From: Ipomoea triloba | Lineage: Eukaryota; Streptophyta; Magnoliopsida; Solanales; Convolvulaceae | Direction: 5' to 3' | Length of the DNA stretch: 64,000 bases | NCBI RefSeq assembly: GCF_003576645.1 | Contig: NC_044923.1 | Span: 16,173,298 to 16,237,297 of the forward strand | Shown: positions 12,401 through 25,400 of the stretch, piece by piece | How the letters are laid out: every line of letters begins with the position of its first letter | Numbering within the stretch: position 1 is the first letter of the stretch | Notes under the pieces: model-generated | Told to the model about the DNA's origin: nothing | The model's input: only the letters and a program-made list of their open reading frames with translations | The model's database searches: none | Translations under genes and position numbers: made by a program

Positions 12401-15400
12401 TACAAAGGGAAAAGATTAATGGAACATAATGCATTTACTAGGAAAGCTTATCATAGCTCAATGAAGTCTTCTACAATCTGCTTCATGGTGAATTCCAGAT
12501 AAGAGTTATTTTATTCATGATTTCTTTTAGTAATAAACTTATGAACCTATAATAACAATTTTTTATACATCAAATGGAGAACTATGCTAATAATTTATCA
12601 AAGTTTTTAAGATCTTTTCTTTATACAGTTCTGATCTTCTTTTGTTTTGTTAATCTGCAGTTTCAGAAGATCACTGAAGAGCAGTCTGCAAAAATACAAA
12701 AAACTGAGCGGGCTCTTCAAGTTGCTGAGGTATGCTATCTTATACACCCCAAAACTAGTAAATGTTTGCATGATTAATTAATGTTTTTGATTGTAGTTTC
12801 CTAAATCTTATAGGAGGAAATGGTGAGAGCACGATTTGATGCCACAACAAAAACTAAAGAGCTGATGGAGGTAAGACTAGTTGATTATGGTGTGTTAGAA
12901 AAATGTGATATTTTAAAAGAAAGTATATCTGTGTGTTACACTCCTGCCTTGTAAAAATTGATGACTCAATTTCATTGGGTTAAATAGGAAATGATATATA
13001 TAGGACTAGTAAAAGCTTTGAATTATGAAACAAATTGTAAATCAAAATTTACATTAAAACATTAAGTCAATGTCAACTCTTCTTGATTGTATATACAGCG
13101 TTACTACATTTATGTTGGCCTTGCTATTGTGGCTTAAATTTTAAAAGGCAACTTTTAATATGTGCTAATATGCTTCATCCTTGGATTAGGTGCACGGTGC
13201 ATGGCTTCCACCCTGGCTTGCAGTTCACTTGATACACTACCAGGTACATTTTGAGAAGGTTAATGTTGATTTGTGTATGGATCTTTGACTAAATTATCAA
13301 CTTGTAGGAAATTTTGGAGAAGCACTGGGAGGAACATGTAAAACCTGCTATGGATGTATTGCTTCAAAAGGTACCTTCATATTGCATTGGATGTCCTTGT
13401 AAAGGATGGAAATATGATATGGTTGATTTGAAGCTTTGTAAATGTGACCAGTTCATCCTTCTTGGGCTCTTTTCAGGCCATTGTGAAAAAGGCTCAGGCT
13501 GAAGCATGGGCTGCGCCGCACATGGAAAAAATCAGAACTGTAAGCCGGCTTACATAATTAATATCTATGTACTTCTGTTTTACAAGATTTTTCATTCAGT
13601 TGACTTCTAACAAGAAAATATGTTAAAACTCTTGACATGTAGAGGAAGGCAGTGCTTTGGCTATCAACTATTTTGAATTCAAATGGAATGAGCAAAGAAT
13701 AGTTGATAATTATTTTAGGGCCTGTTTAGTTACAGTTTTTCACTACCATTTTCCATTTTTTGCTTTCCAAATTCCAAGTTTTCATTTTCATTGGAAAGCT
13801 AGAAAACATGTTCAAAATTTAATGATTTTCCAAATTATATAATAGAAAGTTATTTGTAGTAAATTCATATAAAAATACAAATGCCTATATCAAATGGTGA
13901 TAATATTGAAGGGTCGGGGTGGGTTGAAGGGTAGATAGGTGTAGGTTATGGTAAATAGATAGTGGTGGGTAAAGTAGCTGGTGATGGTTATGAATGTAGT
14001 TGTGTTTGGTGGGTAGGTAGATGGTGGTGGCTTGGTGAGGTGCATATAACTGGGGGTGTGTTACATAGATAGGCCATAGTTGGGTTGGTAGGCAGGTAAT
14101 GGTGGGTGAAAGAAGTGAATTAAAATGGAGGTGACAGTGATGATGGTTGGGCTAGGTAGGTGGTAGCATTAGAGAGAGGTAGGGGTGGCGAGTGGATGAT
14201 GGTAGGAGTAGATATATAGGTGAGATGCAAGTTTGTAGCCAATAATAATGTTGATTATAGTAATGTATGTTCTTGTGTTTGGAAAATTTTTGAAAATGTG
14301 AAAGCAAATGCTTTTGGATTTTTTGTTGTTTTGTTATGTTGGAAAATAGTGTATTCCAATTTCCATGTTCTAATTTGGAAAATAGTTGATTTTGAATAGA
14401 ATTGTCTTCCACTTTCTATTTCCTATTTTCTAGAAAGTTGAAAAATCCTCCAGTTACTAAAAAGGACATTAATGTCTAATTAATTTTGCATCCACTTCAT
14501 GATATTTTCTCTACTTAAATTCTTAATCTCCTTTTTGTGGTGAATGGATTTTTTTTTTAAAACTTGCTGTTGCTGTCTTTGCCTGCTTTATGAAGAAATG
14601 GGTTCCTACTGTGAAAGAACAATGGCTTATAGCTACCACCAATGTTGAACCACATCTTCACTCTCTAAAGACAAAAACTCTTGAAATTTATGCATCGTCC
14701 AAGGATGCTGTAACCCCACATGTACTCAAGGTTCAGGAAATTGCAGATCCTTATTTTCAGGTGATATATTTTTGCTCAAATCTAAATAAATTGTGTATAA
14801 CTGTATATGTTATTCTTATGTATGTCAATGCTGCCAGCAAATTAGGAAATTCAGCAAGCCATACATTGACCAGATAGCCACTACCACAAGACCTCATGTA
14901 GAAAAAGTACGTGTGGTCATAAAGCCTTATACAAAGAAGGCAGTTCATGCTTATGGAAAATTCCTAGAATCTGCAAGTACATACCATCATCAGGTATATA
15001 AAGCACCTTTCTTTTGGATTTCAATAGTAAATGGAGGAGAGTGGTAGTTTACAAGACATGCTACTCCTAATGTAACCTAAGGTATCAAAATACCTGTGTG
15101 TGATATCCTGAATATTTAGATCACATATATATGCAGAAGAAACAAAATGCACAATTTGCTGCTTTAGTTACTATTTATCAGCCTTCTTTTGCAGATTGTT
15201 CTAAAAAATTTCTAGATGGGATTCCCCGATTATTTCCTTCTCCTATATTTTCTGCTACATCTATTATATTGGTTTAAGAATTGTGAGCAAGAAGAAACAA
15301 TCTTAACTATAATCGAGAAACACATTCTTAACCTAGGCCTACACAACTAATATCTGCCGCAAGGGCTTTCATGTTCCCTACTGCCACAGCCATGAAACAA

Positions 15401-16126
15401 GTCTGATCAGCCCAAATAACTTCAGAATCATTATCTGCTGACCACAATGTCAACTAAGTTGATTTAACCGACAAAATTTGAGGGAAATGTCTGTTTTTAT
15501 AAGTAATCCTTGATTCCCTTGCATGCCAAATGTGAACTTCGTAAATTTTTTTTCTTTTTATATGTTAAATGCTACATAAGATTTAGCATACGGCTATGGT
15601 TTTGGTTGGGAGCTTGTGCAATATTTTGTTAATTCTTTGTCTTGTGAAGCTTCAAGGCACTGTCCAAGAAACACTGAAGAAACATGAGCTTACAAGGCCT
15701 CTTGCAACAAAGGAGCTTATCTGGTTTGCTGTATGTATCTGTTTACTGACTGTCATAGATTAGCTCTCATATTTGCTTGTTGACTTCAATGCCAATCATT
15801 TTGTATCTACAGCTACTGTATTTAATATACTTCAAATCATTTGGTTTTATGTTGTAGGCCTCTGCTATGCTGGCTTTGCCAATCATAATTCTATTTAAAG
15901 TTTTCTCTGCCATTTTCCGGTTAGTTTTTTCATTGTTATGGAAAACCTAGAGGAAATAGAAATGAATACAAGTTTCTGTATTTGTTGCGTTTGTCATTCC
16001 ATTTAGGCTAAAGGTTTTGTTTTGCTATTTCAAATAACATATTTCAGTACGAAGGCCAAGCCATCCAACAGAAGTAGCTCACACCATTCACGTCGTAAGG
16101 CAAAGCGTGGACATACAGAGAAATAG
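9425..16126 (+). CDS. Signal-peptide, coiled-coil, single-TM protein (At2g24420/At4g31340 family)
   Basis: I assemble 13 exons with GT-AG introns and continuous phase: 9425-9608, 10745-10872, 10986-11171, 12661-12729, 12814-12870, 13190-13243, 13308-13370, 13477-13539, 14596-14760, 14838-14993, 15650-15730, 15858-15919, 16048-16126. They encode 448 aa. Residues 1-29 form a signal peptide (hydrophobic [13 protein letters not shown], cleavage after KA). Residues ~45-220 are a charged coiled coil ([23 protein letters not shown]). A Trp/Pro-rich segment (GAWLPPWL) and amphipathic helices follow. Residues ~403-423 are one membrane span ([13 protein letters not shown]), then a basic tail ending KRGHTEK. 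This matches the Arabidopsis proteins annotated 'DNA repair ATPase-related' or 'myosin heavy chain-related' (about 440 aa), a name resting only on coiled-coil similarity. ER/secretory membrane location is inferred; the molecular role is not known. Intron 8 carries a MITE-like insertion. Confidence 0.9.
13718..14470. mobile_element. MITE-like insertion in intron 8
   Basis: The segment opens with 'gggcctgtttagttacag' and closes with 'cagttactaaaaagg', an imperfect inverted pair. Both ends lead into matching 'ttttcca/ggaaaat' rich arms (13740-13830 against 14280-14450). The interior is a G-rich, GGT-repeat stretch with no coding frame. No clear target duplication was found. It lies wholly inside the intron between exons 8 and 9. 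Confidence 0.5.
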
Positions 16127-16413
16127 TTGTGAAGCTTGAAACTTTTAGGAACATGATGGCTGTTTAAAAATCACAGGTATGAGTTTTAGAGTTGTGCTAC
16201 ACTTCCTCTTTTTACTCCATTATGTATTCCTGTTGACATGAAGCACATTAACTGACCCAGAAAAAGGGACCGCGGTTTTTCTTTTCTTTTTCTTCTAATA
16301 AATTTAGGAAATACGAGGTAGTGATACCCTTTGGAGTTCACTTAGCATTTCCCCGAGTTTTATCGTAATACTTTAATAATACGGAAAAGATAATACATTA
16401 ATGATGGAACTAT

Positions 16414-17028
16414 GGGTGTGTTTGGTTCATGGGTTTACACATTAGGAATGGAAATCAAAATCATAGTTAGTGTTTGGTTGACAACTTTTTAAAACACAAC
16501 TATGGGTTTTGATTACCCCTTCAATTAAAAATTTCATACCCTTATTAAAGAGGGGTATCATTCCATCTTATTGGTAATCTAATTTTTAAGTTTGGATTAA
16601 TACTATTAGATTTTTGTTTTGATTTTTTTTTTCATATTGATGCTAGATGTCATTATATTAGTATCAATTAGCCAAACACCCTGTGCTCAAATGGCATGTA
16701 GTGGCTCTCCCATATGGGAGGTCATGAGATCGAGCCTCAGTGGATGTGATATTGACTCTTTGTGTTTCAACAGGTTGAGACAGTATATATGAACAGATAC
16801 TACAATGTAATAGGGTTAGTTGTTGTATTCAAAAAAATATTAGTATCAATTGTCTTGATTTTTTGATTTTGTTTTTTTAAAACATTTATTCTCATTATAG
16901 GGTCATACACAACCAAACATCAATATTGGTAATCATTCCAATTTTACCCTACTACCAAACATGCAAAATACTTTCACCAAAACCTAATTATTACCATTAC
17001 CAAGTATTTGATTCCTATTCCGATTCCG
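16414..17028. mobile_element. Decayed Tourist-like MITE, interrupted by a SINE
   Basis: The left end is GGGTGTGTTTGGTTC. The right part ('ccaaacatgcaaaatacttt', 'caccaaaacct', 'accaagtatttgatt', 'ccgattccg') is the reverse complement of the left arm of the MITE at 6083-6384. The final CCAAACACACCC terminus is missing, so the element is truncated on the right. A 167-bp SINE plus its target duplication splits it. Confidence 0.7.
16670..16836 (+). mobile_element. tRNA-derived SINE with 15-bp target duplication
   Basis: The 167-bp element is flanked by perfect copies of ATATTAGTATCAATT (16655-16669 and 16837-16851). It has an A-box-like segment (ATGGCATGTAGTGG, near 16691), a B-box-like segment (AGATCGAGCCT, 16727-16737) and ends 'gttgtattcaaaaaa'. 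The two boxes are spaced as in Pol III tRNA promoters. It has no coding capacity. Its 3' half is shared with relics near 1490-1657 and 8240-8280. Confidence 0.9.
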
Positions 17029-18359
17029 AAAATCAATAAAAAAAATTCATATAAATTAATAAATTCTAATGTTTTAAAAATTCAATCAAGTAATTATATT
17101 GAAATAGCAAAACTACGGCACATAATTTTCAATTTTATTTATAAGATTTTCATTTCCAAGACTTCAATATATTTGGTAAGGTATGATGCAAGTGCAATCT
17201 TAAAACCACACCTACACTCAACCTACCATCCCTAGGTTAGATGTTATATGATATTGAGCAAATTAAAATGGCACAGTTCACAGTAATAATATTACTTACC
17301 AAATAAATATGCCATTAGGTAAATTCCAATCTCTATTCTTTGGTATACTGATTCTTTATAGCTACTTTTCCTGGTGATATATTTCAGATGCTCGGTTTTC
17401 CATTTATGTATGAAGTGGCTGATAATAAGGGGAAATGTATAAATGAAATGCCATTGTGTTCTCAATATATGCTTTGGAAAACTAATGGTTTTCCGCATTG
17501 GAGAAATTGATTGCTTTGGTCTTGCTTTTAGTCTATTCAACTCTTTATTGAGAGGGGATATTGTGTCAGTAAACATTAGATGAGTGCCTGGAAGCTTCAC
17601 TATATTTCCATCCAATTTCTTTCAGGTTGCTTTGCTTTTACTATACTTCAGTTTTTCTAAATATCCACGCAATAATTTTGAGGGATTGACACGATTACTA
17701 TTCAGAACTGGATTTTTATCGACCATTTTGCTCTGATAGCGGGATTTCAATAGCATTACAGGGTAGATTATACCTAGAAGCAAATTTCTTTATCTGCTTG
17801 AACATTGCTAATTAATTTTTTATTTTTATTTTTTGTTTTGTTTTGTTGCAGATAGGTTACGTAAATACCATGGTCTGTGGAGCCCCGAGTAATTCTTTTG
17901 TTGTTCTGAGGTGTTTTGATTGTGTCAACTCATTGATGTGTATAATTCCTGGATTGTGTCATCAAGAATAGTATCACATGGCGGATGGTTTTGGAGAATT
18001 ATGTATCATCATATCATATCATATTTTTACTTTGTTTCTCTGGGTAGTTTGAGCCACAGACAGGAGGATGTTCATATTCAGATTAATGTGGTATGTATTA
18101 TTGTTGACCACGGGGCATGTAGAAATGAGCATGGTGATTATTGCTATTAATTTTTCGTTTTGGTTTTCTGCTGTCAATCATACTCTTTAATGTTATTGCT
18201 TTATGCAATTGTTATACGGTGGACCATGATCCAAAATAGCTTTATGCAATTGTTATACAGTGGACCATGACCATGATCCAAAATGCTGTTGTTTATTTTT
18301 ATTTTTTATGTCTACGGGTTCAAAGGGAAAATTGTAATTTATATCCTTGTCATCAATCA

Positions 18360-18860
18360 GCATCCATGAGTGAGGGCTTGGAAGTTTTTGCCAAATGCAG
18401 AGCATTATCAATCATGCACTCAACTTCGATTTCAATCAACTTTTCACAAATTATAATTTGGGCTTGGAAGCTTTTGCCAAATGCAAGCATTATCAATCAT
18501 GCACTCAACCTTCATTTCAACCAACTTTTCACAAATTATAATTCGGGCTTACTCAACCTTCATTTCAACCAACTTTTCACAAATTATAATTCGGGCTTAG
18601 AAGTTTTTGCCAAATGAAGAGCATTATCAATCATGCACTCAACCTCCATTTCAATCAACTTTTCACAAATTATGATTCGGGTCATATGCCGTGACCTGCA
18701 TAAGTTAGTACATAAAAATAATACCTGCATGTACATTAAAATGACACAAACGATAGTGATTTTATGTACTTATTGTCGTGACTTGCATAAGCTAGTACAT
18801 AAAAATAATACTACAAGTACATAAAATGACACAAACTATAGTGAATTTATACACTTACAG
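18360..18860 (+). repeat. Two adjoining short tandem arrays
   Basis: From 18360 to about 18685 the motif 'caatcatgcactcaac' followed by 'caacttttcacaaattat' recurs three to four times with variable spacers. From about 18690 to 18860 a second motif ('gacctgcataagttagtac', 'ataaaaataatac', 'aaatgacacaaac') occurs twice. The open frame across 18267-18617 exists only because one repeat length is a multiple of three. Confidence 0.75.
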
Positions 18861-19420
18861 TAGTAAATTTATGTACTTACAGTCTTTTACACTTAGTAAT
18901 AGATGCAAGTTGATTCCAAACAATAGGAAGGCATTGATATATAGATACATATATACTCGGTATATATATGCTGCTGCTAATACATATAGTTTCCAATGTT
19001 ACAATTGTAATAACTGGGATTAACTGGAATAGTGAATACTATGGACCATGGAAGCTATCTCCATTGCAACACAATGTTTTCTATCTATACATCAAGTATG
19101 AAGAAGACTAACATTATATACGAGGCCAGCAAACCTGAATACTAGCAAAGCCGCAGCAGAAGTCCTACCCCTGTTGCCATTTCTCCTTTGCTGTAAACAA
19201 CTTCCTTCCCTCTAGCATTCGGTCCCCCGACCGATCTACCAACTACAATAAATAGTAACATGCGTACAAGTACAAAAGCACTGAACTTACCAAAGGAACA
19301 TGGATTGCGAGCCCAATTTGCCCCCGATGAGTAGGCAAACGAGTTTACCTAGTCACAGAGACACTCTCGAGTAACTTGTTCTTATATACTTCAAATGTTA
19401 AATAGCAACTGTGGTTTCTC
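18861..19420. other. Intergenic / 3' flank of AMY3
   Basis: No coding sequence is recognised. The part next to 19420 should contain the AMY3 3' UTR (minus strand), but no clear poly(A) signal was singled out. Confidence 0.5.
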
Positions 19421-22400
19421 TTATGATGCTTCCCAGACCTTGTAATCACTGCCCTCGAGAGCCACAGACCAGTTCTGGGGTCCACTTGGGGGCTCGTAAT
19501 AGCCTGGTCCAATTTTCACCACCAACTTTTCATCAATCATTGCTGCATAAACATCCCTTTCTGCCTTGGTTATTTTGACCTGAATTACACAACAACAGCG
19601 CAAATATTGTCAGAGAGAACTTCTTTCTTCATACTGTTTTCACGTTTATTTCATAATCAAATATAGGTTATCTCGGTGTTTATTTTCACATTAGTCAATC
19701 AGTATGAAGTGGTGGAAGTAGAATCCCACAGGCCACACAGGTATAGATATGTTAGTCAATACAATGTTTTCCCCATTTATAACATAAGCGTATACAAAAT
19801 CAGAAAACTACAGAAAATTTTTATGGCTTGATTCCGGGACAATAGTATAAGAGAACTTAGCCTACATTTTATAGAAGCTCGTATTCATTTACAAAATTGG
19901 ATGTCTAACAATATAATATGAGTTTGTTTCATTGGATGAACAACTTTTATAAACAAAAGTGGTGCTAAAATTAACATTGTGCACTTACCGTACTCCGACA
20001 GTGGATCTTGTTGCGCTTCCTGAGGGAGAGGAGAGATCCTATTTCAGATTGATACCCAGAGAAAACATGGTCGTAGAAAACGGATGGGGTTCCTGGGTGT
20101 GTAAGGATGTAAGCATATCCTTGCATTTCCTTTCCACCTGGAAATCTCCAATGACCCTTCAGGGGGAAACGAGATGATTGAAGTAATAAGTAATAAGATA
20201 CATTTACTTTGGTACAATTTTACTATAAAAATGGGGAAATAAAAGATGAAATCAACTAAATGACAAGAGGTGATGTGGATTTCTACACCCATAGAAGGCA
20301 AGGGTAACAAGAATTGTTTGTTGAAGGCTTGAATCTCATATTTAGAAGGGCATAGGTCGAAGAAAAGAGGTATGCACCTGTGTAGAACCTGTATCATGAT
20401 TCTCTATAAAGGTCACAGCACGAGATGGCCACCAGCCAACAACTCCTGGAGGCTTACCTTTCGTGTCTGATAATCTCCAGTATTCACATCTCTCAATTGC
20501 CTATACAGAGGATATTATAAACAGATTATAATTTAGTAAGAATGGCATTTCAAATATTCTTGAACTTTGTGCTCAAATCTACAAAGTTCACAACATAGTC
20601 ATAAGCTTGAATTGAAAGAATGCTATTGGGTTGAATGCTTACAGCATGAAGAATTCCCTTTGTTGTGACATCAAATGCACCAGCGGTTCCATTAGTTGCA
20701 TTAATCCAGTCAACAATTCTTTGTCTATGAGCATCTTGATTGTGATCCATCTCTCCGTAAGTATAACTAAGGGAATCCCAATACTCACCAACAGCAAAGT
20801 AAGGCTCACTTGTTTCCAAATAATCCTTCACATAGCCACCCCAGAATCCCCGAACAAAATCAAGTCTCCATCCATCATAACCAATTTCTTCCCTGATCAA
20901 CCATATATTAGAAGATGTTCACATTTTCAAGTAACCTATTCAATTATATGATTCACAACTAAAAGGCATAAGAGATTAAATCTAGACAGATTTAGCATTT
21001 TATTTGATCAGCATCCTCAACAATACCCTGCCCCAAAAGCCACCCAAAACAGGAACAGAACATGAATAATATATTGTTAATTGGTAGCCTGTGGAAGTCA
21101 AAACAAGGACATTTGCTGATACCAAATAGAATTATATGCTCAACCTCAACACAAAGCTTTTTCTTTCTTCTAGTATACTGGATGGGGGGTTTGAAATCCA
21201 ACACCTAAACTAAAAGCTAAAGCTACTTGAGAGGGGTAACATCCTCAACATAGTCTATTTAACTGAAAATAGAAAAGGTCCTTCATATTTGCTAGATAAA
21301 GATGTGGCCAAGGTTGGGATCAATTTTCATGTACCTTAATATATACGCAACAAAAAGATTTTGTTCCATGATGAATTTTGACATTTATACTGACAATTGC
21401 ACATTTGCTTGTAGTTAATGGAAATGGTGCTAACATGCATAAATGCAACTGTTTGATAGTCATAAACAACAGGTCATCATTAAACAAGGATAGTAAGTAA
21501 AAGAGTAGGTCTTGTGTGAGACCATCTAATGTGAGACGATCTTACACAAGACTAACACTAAGGAGATATATGTACATTTCAAGCCAAAATATTTTACCTC
21601 AGCCAGCATAACCATTCCTTGAGATCCTTCCTCACAAATTCTTGGGAATGATCAATATTTGGAGCAGCATGGAAATTATCTCCACTACTCTTGTTGCCCC
21701 TTCCCTGTAAAGAAGAGGCGGAGGAAAAGAAAGGTGACTTGTGTATCTGGATTTAGGAATATATACTCAGGCTACAAAAGATCAGATTTGTTGAGTAAGT
21801 CATAATAAGTCCTGACTGAAGGCTTTCCATCCTAATTTCTGTCTTACAAGTTTCATGATTGATTAAAAAATAAATAAAATAAAAAAGCATCAGAGAAAAT
21901 TATAAACCTGGAAATGTGGATCGTCAGCAACAACTGCACGATCATCCCAATTAAGACGACCACCAAAGATATTCCAGACACCATTTTGATTCCGGAAACT
22001 AGCACACCGATGGTTTAAAACAACATCCCCAAGAACCTGGATTCCCACTTCATGGAATCTCTTCACAATCATTTTTAACTCATCAATAGTTCCATATCTG
22101 AGCATTCAGGGAAATCATGGCAATATCAGATGAGATGGCTCCATGTAGAGAAAGTTATTGAAATGTGTTGGGATGGGGGAGGAGGGGTGGGAAAGAAACA
22201 GGCACCCAGTTTATTTAGTATCACTTTCATTTATATACCTTTAATCCCTTATCAACAATTTTCCATCCCCACCCCTAGGGGAAAAAAAAGATTCAACAAA
22301 GCATGCAAGGCTCACGCATGAGAAAATAACCAGAGGATAAATATCAGAGGTTGGGAGAATGGAGAAGAAAATTCTGCCCCTACAACAATAACAAGCCTAC

Positions 22401-25400
22401 TTAAACAGCAGGACAGGAATTAGAAAGTCTTCAACAAGAGGACTTGCTCTGATTGCCAAAAGCATTAAAAGGATGAAAAAAAATTGAGATGCAGTTTTTT
22501 TTTTAATATTATCAGAGGGTAGGACATCTTTTCTTTCTTCCCCAACTCCTTGTTGTGTTCCTATGGCAATGAGACATTTATTTGGAAGTTAGGAACAGTA
22601 CCATAAAACAGTTCAAAAACATGACCAACTACAAGAATGCACAGTTTGCATGAACGAAAAAAGTAGATACATCGCAAACAACCTAGCAGCATAAAACTTA
22701 AATTTGCATTTTATTCTGTACTATTAATTTTTCATTGTAGCATTCATTTTTAGTACCAATGAGTTGCAGAATCAGGTTGAGAAACAACATACCTAGAGTT
22801 TAAGTTATATAAATCCTTCGGCATGTAGCCTTCAGGTGATACCGACTCTGTAGGAGGAGGTAACCAGACTACGGTAAAACCAAGCGATGATAACAGTTCA
22901 GCCTTTTCTTGTAGCTCCAAATACCACCTTCCAGATTTATGAGACTCCCAGTTAAAGCCCTGGCATAAGATCTCATGTCCTGAACCAGTTCCTGAAGATA
23001 TTTTGACGGGAGGTTTTAAATCCTCGGCTTCTAAAAGAGCACTTTCAGAGAATGTTGGAACTGAGCTTCTGAATATACTGTAGGCTTCTGCAGCTAGCTT
23101 CTCAATTTCCTGAAGGATGCTCTCTTGTGCTTCTTTGGTTTTTGTTTTTCTGTTCTTTTCAGAAGAAATGTCACTGACCAAACTTCTAATCTCATTAATG
23201 ATTTCATCAGTGTACAAAGAAGCCTCAATTGCTTCGGAAGTAGAGCCAGATGCCCCTAAGGAATCCAGCTCCTTGTTTTGCGTTTCAACTTCAGATTCAA
23301 TCGAGCTTAGTTGACCTTTTGTGCTCCTAGGCAGAGGCACATAAAAGTCATTCCCCTTGCAATTCAACCATGTGCCATCATCTAGCTTCAGTACAAAAAC
23401 AAATCCTACAGGTCCTTCATCCAAAGTAAATGATCTCTGAGAACCAGATCCATCATCTTTTTGCTGCAGAGCAGGAGAATAAAGAGTCAATCAACAAGCA
23501 GAAGGAGAAAGCTCAAGATAATTATTCTAAGAATCTAAGATAGAACCCAAGGCAAGCTCCTTCTATTTAACAGTTCATCATAAAGCTTATAAACCTGCTT
23601 AATCCTCCTCAGGAGGATAAGGTCCAAAAAAGTTTAATCTCTCAAAGTTCTTTTCTATAGTTGTTTAAGCTTTCCAAATCACTTTTCTTAAAGATTAATC
23701 ATTTAAATAACATTAATCTGCAGGGCTCTTTCAAATTACTCTGTATTAAATTAAACAATCAACTACAAACTTCTGAAGTTCTGATTGAGGCCATTTCCAC
23801 AGAGAACTATGTCCTAGGTTGGCCATAGTGTGCTTCAGCGTTTCAAGTTGCAAAACTTTTGAAACACTGTAGCAGGAAGTAGCTAGATTGAAGGTTTATG
23901 CAACTATGCTGAAACCAGATTCACCACTATCATATAGTTACTCCAAAGGATGATCATATACCTGCAGCGAAGTTCGTAGTGCCTTATTCTTGAATATTGT
24001 AGTTTCTGTTGGATATGGTTTAGCGGGAAGTTCCCAGTTTTTACCCTCATCTCTGCAGACACCCCAGTGAATGAGTACATCTCCTGGTAAATCAGTATCT
24101 ATCTGTAAAAGATTTTTAGCTGTCTCTGGATACTCTTTTACTGAGACAGTAACTGAATTATCAACAAGAGTCTCTTTGACAATAACATGCTCTTCATAGA
24201 ATCCTGCAAGGCACCTAGTTTTTTCCCTAGGTTCACTTGAGCCATTGCTTCCATTTTCACCTTTAGTATGATCGACTTCAGATTTAAGGAGCATGTCAGA
24301 CAGCTGCCCAAGCGCCCCTGCCACAAAAGAACAACTAAATTTTAGTGTCTAAATCCTCTAAAACTAGGATGGGGAAAGACGAGGTTTTTTTTTAAAAAAA
24401 TAAAATAAAATAATTTATATCTAGATCCTAGATACTAGTTTTAATGCTTAGCAAGCTGATGCAATAGTTTAGAAAACTGATTGTTTTAACTCTAAACTGA
24501 TCATTATGATTATCTAGCCCTATGCAGAAACTTTGTTATTTCATTTTTGTAAGGAGAAGTCATGAGATCTACAGGTTACAGTAGTTAACCTTTGCCACAG
24601 AATGCAACTACTGAAAAGACAAAAACAAAGATGATATTTGATAAGATACACACATAGCAGGAAGTGAAGTTGAGGCATACAGTGTATAAGACAATAAACA
24701 TGGAATCTAGAGAACCTGTCCATATTCCGAAGCCCTTTTTTCCTCCTACCATGTTACTATCATCATGAGCATAGTCCATGAGAGGCACTTTGAAGTCCAT
24801 CCCTCTGTGTTGATACCAAGCTCCAGTTTCCTCATCCTGCATAAGTTCTTACATAATTGAAATACTTGATTAAAGAAGCAAATGTTCTAAACTATCGATA
24901 ATGAAGCAAACCTTCAACACAAAATTTATAGCTGCAATTTGACTGTTAATATTTAAGTCAATCTCCACTTCATAAAACGATTCTCCTTCCAAAGCTGTGG
25001 ACAATCTCTTTAAAGGAGTCTCAATTGCATAATCCTGAAATGGTACAAAATTGGTATTTAGAGAACAAATATGTGAAGTTCAAAAAGAATAAAAGTAATA
25101 CACAAAACTGGTACCTTGATGGTAATAGAACCTTGGGGTCGCATCTCTAGAGGCGGTTGATCCCACTCACTGCCACCTCAAAAAAGTAACTCGTCGTTAT
25201 TTAATATCTAGTTCCAACAGAACCAACAGATAATGAAAGCCAGACTACTCTCAAGAGAAAAGTGATCATAGATAAAACAGGGAACAAAACAACGAACATC
25301 AAAACATTAAAGTCCATAAAATACAAAATTCCCTAAATAAATACTAAGTAGCTGCTTACTACGATACAAACAACCTAAAACTTGAGACTCAATCTAAAAC

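Larger units (their letters stand above)
16177..17851 (+). other. Probable intron in the 3' UTR of the coiled-coil gene
   Basis: Fifty bases after the stop codon the sequence reads 'atcacag|GTATGAG', and 1.7 kb later 'tttgttgcag|ATAGG' follows a T-rich tract. A 3'-UTR intron would explain both signals. It holds a MITE with a nested SINE. Inference only; transcript data would be needed. Confidence 0.35.
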
